In this document: positions 20,673 through 33,443 of the stretch, in pieces
Position numbering within the stretch: the first letter of the stretch is position 1
Layout of the letters: each line of letters opens with the position of its first letter
DNA from: Marisa cornuarietis
Lineage: Eukaryota > Mollusca > Gastropoda > Architaenioglossa > Ampullariidae
NCBI GenBank assembly: GCA_004794655.1
Contig: SMMW01000504.1
Location: forward strand, 671,001 to 735,000
Direction of reading: 5' to 3'
Length of the DNA: 64,000 nucleotides
Notes under the pieces: model-generated
Seen by the model: only the letters and a program-made list of their open reading frames with translations
Told to the model about the DNA's origin: nothing
The model's database searches: none
Made by a program: the position numbers and the translations under genes

Positions 20673-21358
20673 TAGAGCAGATTTAGTATCGCAGATGTCA
20701 CTATCAAAACTGGTAGGTGAACGCACAAAACAATGGGGTACCGTATTCTCTCGTACTGATATATGATCGTATGCATTTCATGCTAGTACGCATAGCTTTC
20801 GACCTATCAAGTATCTGTGTTTGCTTGAGTCGATATAGTGATACTCTAAGTATATACACCACTTAAATGAACAAATAGGTTAAACCTAAGTATAGAAACT
20901 AAACACAACTCAAAATCATGGGGAAGCAACATGGGATGAAAATCCTTTCACATCCACCTTCCTCCATAGCTGTACATGCATACCACCTATTTTTATTTTA
21001 TAAATATTATATCAATTGTAGGTCCTCGGTAAAGCAGGGACGAACAGGGTGAATAGTGTGTCCTACTTCAGCTTCAAGGAGGAAGTGAAAAACAGGTTTA
21101 GCCGTTCCTACCTGCCTGTGTTTTCCCTGTTGTGCTCCCTGTGCCTTTTAGTAAGGACCAAAAGGTACGAGCAACACTGTGTCTTTACTTGAAACTACAA
21201 CTATTTAGTTTTACACGTCTAACTGTTAGCTAGTTTAAATAACCATTTTATAATTAATAAACACTGCAAGCTTTAATCAGTTTATTAAAAAAATTATTTT
21301 TTTACGATTTTGGATTACAGTATCTCATGTGTGACGGGACCCGACCTAAAACATATCC

Positions 21359-21419
21359 ATGCGTTTCGTCCTGTTAGGGGTCTTTTATTTGCTTTTGGTA
21401 CTTCCTTTAGCAGCTAAAG
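21359..21419 (+). CDS. Gene A exon 1 (signal peptide)
   Basis: ATG followed by a hydrophobic core (VLLGVFYLLLVLPLA) and donor AAAG|GTTAGT in phase 1. It is too short for ordinary ORF calling. Confidence 0.78.
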
Positions 21420-22622
21420 GTTAGTGGACCGCTTTGGTGTAACTTATTATAATCGCAGGCACGCTGATCACATTAGTTACACCCTCATTAATGACTATTA
21501 TTTTTAAATGTTTGATTATAGCTAACATAAAAACTTCTACCTTTCCTGAAATATAATGTATCAAAATGAGACATTTAACGAAATCCAAAAATTCGACTGA
21601 CAAAAAAATTAGTATTATTATCAGAAAAAATTAATCCTTTTGTAATATGACTAAAGTAAACTGTCAAAATAAATTGAAGCCTATCATTTTATTGCCCGTC
21701 TTGTTTCAAATTACATGTATTGCCTTATTCGTTTCATTAGGTAAGGACACTAAGTGCGCGGCGATAGACGGAAAGAATTTAAAATGCAAATTTCCAGAAA
21801 ACATCAACTCAACGAGAAAAGATTTTTCAGTATATTTTCACCCAGACAATGGTGGAGAAGGTAACTAACCCGAGTATTGATTAATTTGGCCAATATTATT
21901 TCCCGTTGTAATTTCGGTTTTCAGTAGATTTTTACGTCCGCGGTTTTCTCGGCTGACTGATTGAAATATCCTACAAAGTTTAACACGGAAGTTGAAAAAG
22001 GTTTTTTTTTGTGGGGGAAACTAAATTTTACTGTATTCAAATGTAAGTGTATAAATGTACTAATTTTTTCATTATGAAAGTTGTGAACATATCAATGATA
22101 ACAAGATAAAGATACAACAAAATGACAAATGTGAACTGACAAGGTCTTCCTTCTGTTGTCTTTTATCTCTCACCTAAGTTTAGCAACAAGTTGGTTTATT
22201 ATTTTCAAAAGTATGATTTAAACGTGACAAACCTGTCAGACATCTTAAAGCAGTAGGCAAGTACCTTACTAATGAACTGTTGTAAATTACCCAGAGAAGC
22301 TGGTAGACTGTGCATGGATCCATGAACAGCTTCACTGTATCAGACAAGAGGGCTTTGAATGTCAGCAGCCTGTGTCAGACAATGCTGTCATCGGTGTACC
22401 CGCAAGATTTGTCAACAGAACCGGAAGTTACAGATGTAATACTAATGGCTACAGGCCTGAAGTCATCTCATCCTGTCGTTTTCCAAAAAGTCAAGGTATG
22501 CAAAAATCATTCGCTCTGACAAAACCACATTAAAAATATTACGCTGCTCAATATTGTTAAAAACTACGTCGTTAGGAGAATAATTCATCTATTTAGAGAT
22601 GTAATACAGTCACCACTTAATT

Positions 22623-22686
<64 letters not shown>

Positions 22687-24210
22687 ACTGAGCATGGATA
22701 TATGTATGTCAATCTCCCCCACTGTGCATTGGACGGTCTGTGAATAATTAGACACTCTGGTTTCAGAACAAGAGCAAACCACAGCTTGTGAGGCAAACAT
22801 AACTATGGATGGTCCTCAAGTGATTCTGAGCTGCAGATTTTCATTCAACGTTGACAGATTTAGTGTCAAGCAGAATACCAGTAAGATACTACTTCTCTTT
22901 TAGCCGAACTCTCTGTTCACGGACTAAGCAACAGTTGACTTCCTTTGTCGACCCTTTCATGCATTAAGACATTGTATAGCTCTGCACATACACGCGCTTG
23001 CTAACTTTCAATTCTTTATTTCTTCTGTATTAATATCTAGTATAAACGGCAGTATGGATACTTTGGAATCAAAAAAACAAAGTGTGATTTATTTGCCTTC
23101 AGCTGTTGTAGCCAACTTCACTAAGTCCGAGTGTCAAAGCTCTTCCACTGCGTGTCGTCACGAACCTGGGGACAACCAAGAAATGTTTCGTGTGAAGCTG
23201 GATGTTACAGGCTACCCACGTGGAGAATATATTTGCCACCCGGATTCATCTTTTCCACAGTTGCAAGTCCAAGGGTGCACGGTATCTAAGGACACAGAGA
23301 CTGACAGTAAGAAGACTTGTAAAGCCTAAAATAGATTTTTGTTAAAATGTAAACCTATGAGAAAGCGTGATATATGTTGTTCTATGACTGATTTTAATGT
23401 GTATTTGAGATTTTGCAAATCCTGTGTGCTTTTTTGTATCTCACTATATTTCTCGACAATTTTTAACTATGCAAGGTTAATGCCCGACAGATCCTTCAAT
23501 TTATTTTATCAATAAAATTTATTTGACGTTTTTATTTTATTAACTTAAACCTTTGCCCTTTGGAATAAAGCATTATATTTCAAAATGAAATGTGACTGTA
23601 CCACTACTATCAGCTTATCAGCTTATGCTGTTCAGTACGATATTTACATGCTTTAATTTCTATGCCTTAGGTCCATCAATGCCTGTGGTTGCAGTGATAT
23701 TACCGGTCATCTGTGTCCTCTCTGTAGTATTAGTAATGAGCATTATTCTGATTATCAGAAGACGACGGTGAGTTATGACTTGATACTAAACTGTTTATAA
23801 GTTTACTACCCAGGTAGTATTGATTTACTGCGTAAAGCTGCTGTTACGTTATTCTTACTTTCAGCTGTCTTAAACGTCACCTATACACTTCATGTCTAAA
23901 ATGCACTCTCACAAACTTTCAGAATAAAACTTAGATGGTTGGCAACTTTCCTGTTTTGTAAAGACAATACTACTTCTATTTTATGTGCTCTGATCACATT
24001 TCTATAAGAAGAGTATAGAAAATGGTTTACCGTGGCAACTAACGCATCTTTTTCACATTATCAAACAGAAGCTGTTGTTTGAAATTAGTAGTTTTGTTGA
24101 ACAGTTTTGGCATGATCGACACTGATTTTGCTTTCCGCAGGAAAAACACTCGTAAAAAGAATGAGAATGCACAAGTAGAAGAAGCCGAACATTTTAAAGT
24201 TGTCACGTGA
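21359..24210 (+). CDS. Gene A: Ig-like single-pass receptor (7 exons, 288 aa)
   Basis: Exons: 21359-21419, 21741-21860, 22295-22495, 22767-22880, 23103-23306, 23671-23767, 24141-24210; total 289 codons including TGA. Exon 1 is a signal peptide (MRFVLLGVFYLLLVLPLAAK). Residues 22-233 are extracellular, with Cys-rich Ig-like modules: CAAIDGKNLKCKF, LVDCAWIHEQLHCIRQEG to GSYRC, and VILSCRFSF to GEYICH. There are several NxS/T sites. Residues 239-262 form one membrane helix (PVVAVILPVICVLSVV). The tail is short and basic (RRRRKNTRKKNENAQ) and has no tyrosine motif. It is probably a type I surface receptor; the ligand is unknown. All internal borders are phase 1 up to the membrane exon, as in genes B and D, which favours exon shuffling. 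Confidence 0.82.
21741..21860 (+). CDS. Gene A exon 2 (short Cys-containing module)
   Basis: Acceptor TTTCATTAG, donor GAAG|GTAACT, phase 1-1. It reads KDTKCAAIDGKNLKCKF and then NSTRKDFSVYFHP. A diverged copy is exon 2 of gene D at 56723-56838. Confidence 0.8.
22295..22495 (+). CDS. Gene A exon 3 (QPVSD module)
   Basis: 201 bases, phase 1-1. Pattern: DCxWxxxxLxCI, then CQQPVSD, then PARFVNRTGSYRC. The same module recurs at 57178 (gene D) and, broken, at 48406. The RFxxxxGxYRC ending resembles the F-strand DxGxYxC of Ig domains. Confidence 0.85.
22627..22686. repeat. (GT)n tract in gene A intron 3
   Basis: About 26 GT units ending in GCGCGCGC, 80 bp upstream of the exon 4 acceptor. Confidence 0.95.
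22767..22880 (+). CDS. Gene A exon 4 (first half of an Ig-like module)
   Basis: Acceptor GGTTTCAG, donor ACCA|GTAAGA, phase 1-1. It contains TTACEANITMDG and VILSCRFSFNVD. It joins exon 5 to form one domain. Confidence 0.75.
23103..23306 (+). CDS. Gene A exon 5 (second half of the Ig-like module)
   Basis: The acceptor TTTGCCTTCAG at 23102 is the only one that keeps phase with exon 4; earlier AGs give stops or a wrong frame. It includes FRVKLDVTGYPRGEYICH, an Ig-like F-strand ending, and the donor ACA|GTAAGA. Confidence 0.78.
23671..23767 (+). CDS. Gene A exon 6 (membrane helix)
   Basis: 97 bases, phase 1 to phase 2. It encodes MPVVAVILPVICVLSVVLV and IILIIRRR. The paralogous membrane exons at 39769 and 49927 have the same phases. 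Confidence 0.82.
24141..24210 (+). CDS. Gene A exon 7 (cytoplasmic tail and stop)
   Basis: Acceptor CTTTCCGCAG. It encodes KNTRKKNENAQVEEAEHFK and ends in TGA at 24208-24210. The tail has no tyrosine. Confidence 0.75.
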
Positions 24211-27200
24211 GATGGACTGCTGTGCTCGTCGTCTCGGCAGCAATGCTTTGATATCGACGCAGTACACACGGACCACATCACAGCTGGACTTAGCCAAGAT
24301 GTCTGGCTTTAAATTTTGGACACAGTACTCTTTTGGAGTCATTTGGATTGAACGTACGCTATAGAAAATACTTAAAGACCCAATTGAGACATTTTCTATC
24401 GTTATCCATTTACTTTAATACATTGAATGTTAATACCTTGACTCACAGATTAAAAAAGTGTGGCCTTATCTGATGATAACATATCTGATGATAACATATC
24501 TTTAACTATTTATGGATCTGAAATGTGATAAATGTTTCTAGTACTGGGGTGGACAGCAATAGTGGCGTTTGTTCTGGTTGTTTTATTCGGCAGCAATGTT
24601 TTGATATGTAAACGGCCACACGGCCAACACACACACACAAACACACACAAGAGAAGTTTTCTTTTGTTCCATTCAAATGCATACGCAATTTCCTGCACCT
24701 CTTTACATTTGAGCAGAAAAAAGGTCTTAAACCGAATTCTAAGGAATCGAACCATTAATCGTTGCTTGTTTGTGTTCACTTGCAATGCTTTCTTATTTCG
24801 ATTTCGAAAGAAAGATTGTGAGGCGAAAGCAGTATTAAAACCTATTTTCTTGATGTTTATACAGTAATTAACTCGATTATAAAAAAGGCTGTGTGATGAC
24901 AAAATATAGGTCTTGTTGGTTAGAGTGTTAGTAACATCGTAACTTAGGTAACAGCTAAGTTTGAAGGTCTTGTGATAAAAAATTAAAAACCACGACGCAA
25001 AATGCTCTTGTTATTTAACTCCACTCAAGCTCGTGGTGTACGATGGCATTTGTTTGAAAATTTTGTGCTTATAAATACAAAATGAACTGTATCGAGAGAG
25101 ATTCATGATTCTTTGACATGATTAAAACATATCAAAAATCAAACAGTTTCTGTCTTATCTGTATTATTTTTGGTATTGCTCAATTCTATCCGTTTTGGGG
25201 GTGATGTGGTCTGGGTAATGGTGAAAACGTTGCAGCAGTTTTCTCATTATATGTTAAACTAATATTGACATTTTCAGATATGTAATGCATAAATGCATAG
25301 ACGATATAAAAAAATATATTTCTATCAATGACAATCGATAATTTTATTAATGATTTGTAGAATGTAAACCCTAGCAGAACAAATTGCTGAAAAGATTTTG
25401 TACCATAAAAAGAACATGTCCTTTACCTGGGCACCTTCATATTTTTGACCTTCTGCGTTACTAGGAAACAGGTCAAAAACAAAAAGAAGAAATTCTTTAT
25501 AAGCTAAGCTTACCCATTTTAACATTACAGATATTTTATTAGCTATACCCATAATATTTTTTTCACATTTTTATTTGCCTACCACAGAAATTCATGCCAA
25601 AAATGCAAACTAAGCATAAACTATTATAACATTCGTCAAGTAGACTTGCTACTGACAATGAAAGAGGAGCAACATGCACTTTTATACTTTAAATCATTTT
25701 TTAGGGGAAACGATAATAATAGACTATATTACAGCTTCATGTAACTTTATAGGGTGTCTGTGAAAGAAATTGTTTATATGTCAATTGCATTAAAATTAAA
25801 ATAAATTATATATATATATATATATAGCAATTAACTCCCTTTACGTGTAAGTTGAGCCATCAGCATTGGAAAACATGCTTCACAATATTCTCATATGACA
25901 CATGGCTTTTCTATATTTTTAGAATCTTTTTTATAGAAACAACAGAGATGTATATGTATTTATTACAATATATATATCATATCCAAAATAAGCTTTTGGA
26001 TATTTTTGTCAGTTTATGTTGGTTAAACAGGTGTGAAATATATTGGCGGGAAGAACCAGCATCACAAGTGTGCAGAGTGATTGTGCACCTACTCATGGTC
26101 CACAATACGCTTCACACAAACCCTTAATAATATATTTCGAATAGCTAGTTTAATTGGTTTATTCTGACAAATAAGATTTGTTTATTCAAACACATTTATT
26201 TCAGTCTTTTAATTGTTTGTAATATTGTAAAATAATGTAAAATACTTTTAAAGCGGTTTAGCCTTTGATGTTGACAGAGATTAATGAGAAAAACCAAATA
26301 CCCATCGATGATAAATTCTCATACTTTGATGATTATGCTTATTAAAATGTTATCATTTATTTCTTTATGGATGACATTTCACTAAAATAGACTAATTCAT
26401 GATGTACATGATGATGCTGTGATAATATCTATACAAATCATGACAGCAATGAATGTGACTGGGTCAGTCATTGTAAGAATAATTATGCTAATGACAGAGA
26501 TTTAAACAATAATTAAGGAAAACTAGTAGACACTTTTACTGTAAGCAAAATGCACATACAAATGCATAAACCTTTTATAAATATAACCAAACATATCCAA
26601 ACAGAAAATGTTTGCATTTGTCCCCTAGCCATCAAGAACAGCATCAACGCAATACAAAAATGCATGCATATGTGACTTCATTTATGCATTTATACATTAA
26701 CACACATATATATATATATATATATATATGTGGGTGCATTAACATATCTGCTTATATACATGGATAAATGCAGATATACATACATATATAAAGTACGTGA
26801 TGGTTGAATTTTTAGTGAAACTATTAAACGCTAAAGGTACTATTTTAAAAGTGTCCAATATTGGTAGCCGACTTTTATAGACACTTTATCTGTACACCAG
26901 TCCGACTTTTTTAGATAAAACAGCTAACACAAGACTTATTATGTAGAAAGGAAGCATAGTGTGTGTGTGTGTGTGTTCTGGCATGTGTGCTAAGAAGAAT
27001 GGTAGTGTGAATTGCATGAAGTGGAGATGTGATTGGCACTGTATAAGATTGATCAATTTTGATGTCACTTATTTCTTACAATGAAAAATACAATTTTGTC
27101 ATTAATGCAGCCTGTAACCTTTAACCTCTTGAGTATTTTAGTACATAAACATGACACATTGCACACTCTCACTTGAAAAATATTCAAAATAAAGCTTGTA

Positions 27201-27954
27201 ATTTATATATATATATATATATATTGTGCACCATACATTTCTTTAAATTTTGCAGCATTTTGCTTTTAGTATTAGGTCAGGGAATGTGTAGCTTGTTTTA
27301 AATATATTTCGCTATTGACTAGCATCAAACACTAAAATCAACTTAATGTCAATATAACTACAAGGGAACTGAAAAGCTACACCAGAAATAGGTTGCGGAA
27401 TACTACAGGTTTTAAGATTTGTGTTCTCTTGCTTCTAATCGGATTGCACAGAACTAAACACTTTGTTTTGACAGCTTATATTCATGAAATTCAATTTGTT
27501 TCCCGTTCCACGTGTTCTCTCTTAATAAAGGTCAGCAAGACCTTTAGATTGCCGATCAAATAATGTAGCTATTTGTATTGACTAGAAATTGTCTTTGTGT
27601 GTCTGTATGTGTGTGTCTTTAACTGTCCGAGTTTTTTTTCTCGAATGCTGCATTGGTGTTAGCATTTAGAAAAAGAGAAATGTTACTAAGCAGTATGGAA
27701 TGTTAAAAAAAACAGAATAAGCAAATTAATATAAAGCATATTTTACTATAATTCATTAATAATCTTGAACTCTACCTTTGTCTTTACTTTTACAGTTATT
27801 TTGGAAACAGTAGCCAACAATGAAAAAGCTTAATAGTATTTCCCGTATATGTCATGTTGTGTACTCAAAATATGTTAACATGGGCTTACTGAAATGCTTT
27901 CTCTTGAGAGCTGTAGTAACATTTTAGCAAATAAAGTTCCAAACTTAACTGAAC

Positions 27955-28000
<46 letters not shown>

Positions 28001-28733
28001 TCAGACATACATACAGACAGACATGCTCATAAATTACAGCTTGAATATTGCATGGATTTGAGAATATTAAGGCAATAAAAAACAGTGGTTTGTAATAGCA
28101 GGACATATACATATATATAGATATATAAAAAAAACTGAAAGGAAGAAGGCGATATATAGTAGCTTATCTTTTAGAGATAAAAACAGATAAACCAAATCAA
28201 CCCTTAACTCTACAGTTACCTTCAATCTCAGAAACAGTAGCCAATTACATTGCCTACAGGACGATGAACAACAGTAAAACAAATCATCAACAGAAGAAAA
28301 TGACCGTACTTTGTCAATAAAAGCATTCCTGCTAAGTAATAATTCCATTGTGGTTGTTGATTAAATTCATTTTACATTTTTCAACGCATTTCCATATTCT
28401 GTGAGTGCTGATAGGTTTTTCATGCAATATGTAAATAAGTGATCAGCCACTGAATAGAAATGTATTCTATTAAAATTTGCATTAATGTTTAACAAGATAA
28501 ACTTTAAAAATAAACAGGAATTAAGAGTAGACGGAAGATAATGTTAAGTGCACGTTTACATATCACGAAGAGCAGAGAAAGTGTCGAGTTCAAAACTATA
28601 TATAAGAAGCCAGGATATGAAACTGACAGGTCATTGTATAGGGTGGAATGACAGTGTATGTAGATATGTTTCACACAACAGATTATGCATCTGGAACTGG
28701 GACAATGTAAAAAAAGACGACTTAGAATCAGTG
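24211..28733. other. Spacer between genes A and B
   Basis: AT-rich. It contains AT runs at 25806-25827, 26705-26729 and 27204-27224 and a (GT)n tract at 27959-27998. About 40 bases around 24590 resemble those around 24240, a faint duplication of the gene A 3' end. No exons are supported. Confidence 0.5.
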
Positions 28734-28803
28734 ATGGGAATACTCTACATTGTATTTGGCTTCTTAAATTTGCTTTTCTCAACTCCATGTTTCGCTTCAA
28801 ACT
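28734..28803 (+). CDS. Gene B exon 1 (signal peptide)
   Basis: ATG at 28734 is chosen because a hydrophobic leader follows at once. The frame is open further upstream but without a leader. Donor AACT|GTGAGT, phase 1. Confidence 0.75.
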
Positions 28804-31800
28804 GTGAGTACCCTTGTCATTTAAACACTTTCATTCGTCAAACAAAAAGCATACAAATAAACAAACAAAATCCATGAAAAATTGCCTACCATGTGGTATA
28901 TAAGGGCGATTAGAACATGAAGGAACATGACACTATAGATTGTATTCCTCAATGTCATGGTTGCAGAATGAAAATTGTACGCTTCCCTGATTCCTGATTT
29001 TAAAAAAAACATTTCATTTGTCTGTCTACATAATCTTGACATTCTTTAGACGTACTTTCAAATTATATTTTATTCAACTCAACATTGATGCTTTAACTGC
29101 CATATATTACACTTGAATGTGGATGCTTTGTTACTGCGTCTTCTAAAATTTGTTCCCGTAAATGTTTTGTCTGTGTCTTTGTTAGCTATTATTAGTCTAT
29201 GTATACTTGCATGTGTTACTTTTTCATTAAAACCATTATGCTTTTTTGCACAGCGAAAAAAATGCACTTTGAATAGTTTTGTATTCAATTCAGCTACTTG
29301 ACCAATGGATAATGCTTACTTTCAGGTTCTATAACGCACTTAAGTAAAACGCATCACGACGAAAAACAAGTCAAAGAGAACACATGGACAAATTTCACCT
29401 ATCCACTTTCAGAAACAATCAGCCAGATGTCAGGAAACTCCGAATTTACCATTGAAATAAAAGTGTGTGAAAAGGGAATACTGTCAATGGTTTGCTGGTG
29501 TCGATACCTACCACACAACAACATTTTGTGTAGAAACCTAAGCACTGAGTCTATCTGCGACTCCGACAACTCTGAAATGCGCGTTTTCCTCCTTATAAAG
29601 AGGAGCTATAGTGATGTCGTTTGGGAGTTTTTCAGACAGAGTTATCCTCCATCTGTGTTGAAGCACACTGAGCTGAAATTTGTATGTAAGTCAAGTAAAT
29701 TTTGACCATGATCCTAGGTGTAATTAGTGCTTTTAAGCATTAATAAGCTTTTAAGCTGTCATATGAAAATACATGTAAGACAACTTATATGTACTAATGT
29801 ATAACACCCATCATCTACTGTCACACAGCTTATTAGAAGGTGGGAGTGCTTATTTCTTGCAACATTTTTTTATAGTTTGCCGGTTTGCGATAATATGTAC
29901 AGTTTTTTGTCAGTTTTAAGTTACTTTTCTAGAAAAAGGATTTGGCATGTCATAAAACGTTGCCAACATGATTTACTAATTATAATGATGTTTTATAGGC
30001 TTTGTGTGTTTTTTCGTCTTTACCCGCAGATCCCCCAGTGATCAAACAGCTTATTGTGAATGGAAATCAGGAAAACAAAATATATGTTAACGAGAGAGAA
30101 AAGGTTCGTGTTTTCTGTTCCTTCTCTAATGGAAACCCTCCAGTGAGTATTCGGCTGCTTGAAGTTGGGGGACAAGTAAACAATTCGTCGAATGACACAA
30201 AAGGACAGATTGAGCTTTTCTTTGAAGTTTATCGCTGCACGGATGTGTGGCATTCTGTAAGATGTGAGGGACCAAGTTCGGAACTGAACCGATCTGTAAG
30301 CATTCTTGTCAAGTGTGAGTACTCGTTTTTTTCCAAAGCTACGTAAAATAATTAACAAAGTATTCAGCGAACCAGGTACAATCATCAAACTCCAAATTAA
30401 AGAGTTTTAAAATGTATTTTTTTAACAATGCTTTTTCCTCTCCTAGTATCTTTCTATCGATCGGTTTTATGAATGTTCATTATATTGTTCACGTGAACGA
30501 ATGTCATATTTGGTTATTAACACAAAGTAATACATCCACATTTTAGGTCCTCCTCAGTTTTCAAGCGTGGCTGCTGAAGATTTCGATTTGTCAAGAATTA
30601 AGCAAAATGGTTTGAATATCAGTATTAGGTCCCATACACAAAATATCAGCAAGTGTGAAATGAAAGAGGCCTCAAGATATGAAGTAAAGAAGGTGGATTG
30701 CAAGCCCAGTGGGAATCCTCCAGATTTTAATGTAACCCTGCACTTTGGTATGCAATCATGGATTGGAGAAGGAAACTGGACTTTGTTTCTCACAAATGAT
30801 GTTGGAACGTCGAACAAAACTTTCACAGTCAAAAACAAAACAGGTTTGAGTGAGTATCTTTCAACATCCCTTCTAGTAGTAAGGATCTGTGTACTGTAAC
30901 AAGAATCCCGACATTGACAAGCTCACATACACATGCATGCAATATTCGTAACTAAAAAAAAACAACAAATAAAAAAAGCTTCTTTCAGCCAAAAACAATT
31001 AACAAAGTTCTGTTACCAACTCTTTGTAAAGTACAAGAAAACAACCCAACCACGCAGCTCATGAAATAAACAGCTCGTTCATCTCTTGATATGAATATAA
31101 CTCTGTTATGGTCTACTCTTTTTTCTAGTATCCATCTATACTAACTAAAACAAACTCTGCAATATCTCTTTTATGCCTTTCGTGTTTGATGTCTAGATAT
31201 GTTTCCCTTAGTTTGCTAGATTTTTTTATATTTTGCTCTGAGTCATCAATAGACTAGCCTCGATACTTTCATGGGATAACTGTTTAACACTTACTGTAAG
31301 CTTTTGAGATAAGAGCTGATGTAACGTAGATAATTTTTATTAAATATAAATTAATTTCCAACAAACACTATTTAACGTGCTTATATTTTAACCTTTTCCT
31401 TGACAACTTGAATGACAGGGTGTATTTGCAAAGTGAGAACTTAGCATGTAGCAAAAAACTTTTCGAATTGAAATATCTAAGACAGTTATTTGAGACATCT
31501 GCACATTAACAAAGTTCAGCCTCTAAAAGAAAATGACATTGTGAGGTAATGCAGTGACTTTGCGTGCCATGTAGCTATGACATGTTTGTGTCATTCGTTT
31601 AAACTCATCGTCATGCAAAGCACAGTCACTGTGATAACAATATTTTAATAAGCCTTTGTTAACTTTTCGGCGGACTATTTCCCGTACTGAGCCGTTCTGT
31701 TTAGATCCATGTTGACTAAAAGACACCGTATTTCTTATTTCGACTTGTTGAAGGTCTGCCTGTGTCGCCTCATCTTTAGAGGTAAGTGCATCTTTATTTT

Positions 31801-33405
31801 TTTTATAACCAGACGATGAACAAACTTCTGATCCTGAGCAATGGAGGAAGATTCTTCTAATCGTGTCAGCCTCTATGCTAGGTGTCACAGTTTTCGCTGC
31901 TGCAGCTGTTATCCTGTGCCTTCTGAAAAAGACCAACCAACGTGAATCAGGTAAGTTATAAACAGCTGACTCTGCTTTTTCAATAAATTTATATTCATAT
32001 AATAAAGTCATTTTAACAACTGTACTCTACAAATGAAAATGAATATATAAAATGATGAAGGTCCTAAAAATGTAAGTCAACATTGTGTGTGTGTGTGTGT
32101 GGGGGGGGGGTGTTTGTGTGACTGAGAGGGAGAGCAGAAAAATAAGCGATGTACACGGCAAATTATAATTTCCTTTTTGTGTTTGGGACCACGTGATCAG
32201 CAGAAGGACGCCATAGGTATGTAACTTTCGAACACTTTTATTTTTACTTGCTCTCTGCAGCTTATTTCTGTAACAACATGTTGTTTTAAAAATCTCTTCG
32301 TTTAACCAGTTACCATGATATAAATATAAATTGTTTCACATACACTTGGTCTATTCCAAGACTATTTATGAGTCTTCCCGTAGGACCAGGATGTGGTGTA
32401 TGTAAAGTCACTGTATTATTATTCTTTACATTTATTGACCTTCTTTGTGAGTGAGTGAGTGAGTGAGTGAGTGAGTGAGTGAGTGAGTGAGTGAGTGAGT
32501 GAGTGAGTGCACCAGCCTTGTTTTGCTTGTAATAAAAGTCAAATTTGGCTTATTAAAATGAGATTTTTCGTTTTTTTTCTCTTTTGTTCTGTTACCTGCA
32601 AACGTCAAATAACTTACATTTCTTACATAATATTCTACTAGTGTTTTTCGTCCTTTTGTTGTTTTTAAACGTTTTATCAGTATACCACCAATAGACCAGC
32701 CATTTGAAGAAGGCATTAAGACATGCATTTATATACAATATATTCATTATTGTTATATTATTGACTTTTGTTAACAGCATTGAACATTACTTACATCCAA
32801 AGAAAGAAAAGAATGAGTTAAGTAAGATAAAATGAATGTTAATTTAAAAAAACGAAATCTTATCTAAACAAAAGAAGAGAGAGATGTGCCAATTTGCTAC
32901 GTTTCTTTGCTACAGGACACTTCTGATGTCAGCGAGTACAATCGGAAACAGCAACGACCCACACCCACACGACAGTGACAATGGTGCTACAGGTGAGACA
33001 GGTAAAACACTTTCCCTGCCCACCCAGCTTCGTCACACATTACACACAAATGAAATTGCTTCTTGCAGTTTTTTCACTGCTGTTCCGGTATTTAAGTCGA
33101 TTCTTGTTCTTACTTAAGGTTTGTTTGAAAATTTCTTAACAACATGTACAAACATATATATATATATATGCACGTGCACAGTAACATTTCTCTGTTCGTC
33201 CCGTACTCTCACACTCATCTGATTACCTAAAGACTGTAGTGAAAATCTCGTATTCAATATCAAAATTAAATCACTTTGTCATTGCTGCTGACAGACACTT
33301 GAAAATGCAAGGTAACGTTAAACAACAATTTATTTTAAATAGAATATCTACAAAAAGAAGAAAAAATCTCAACACTTAGCGCTCTGATTTGTACAGCAGC
33401 ACAAA

Positions 33406-33443
<38 letters not shown>

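Noticed and set aside
20364..20766. Lys-rich and Phe/Leu-rich frames of about 110-120 codons
   Set aside because: They are readings of the (TTTC)n tract and have no splice or codon support.
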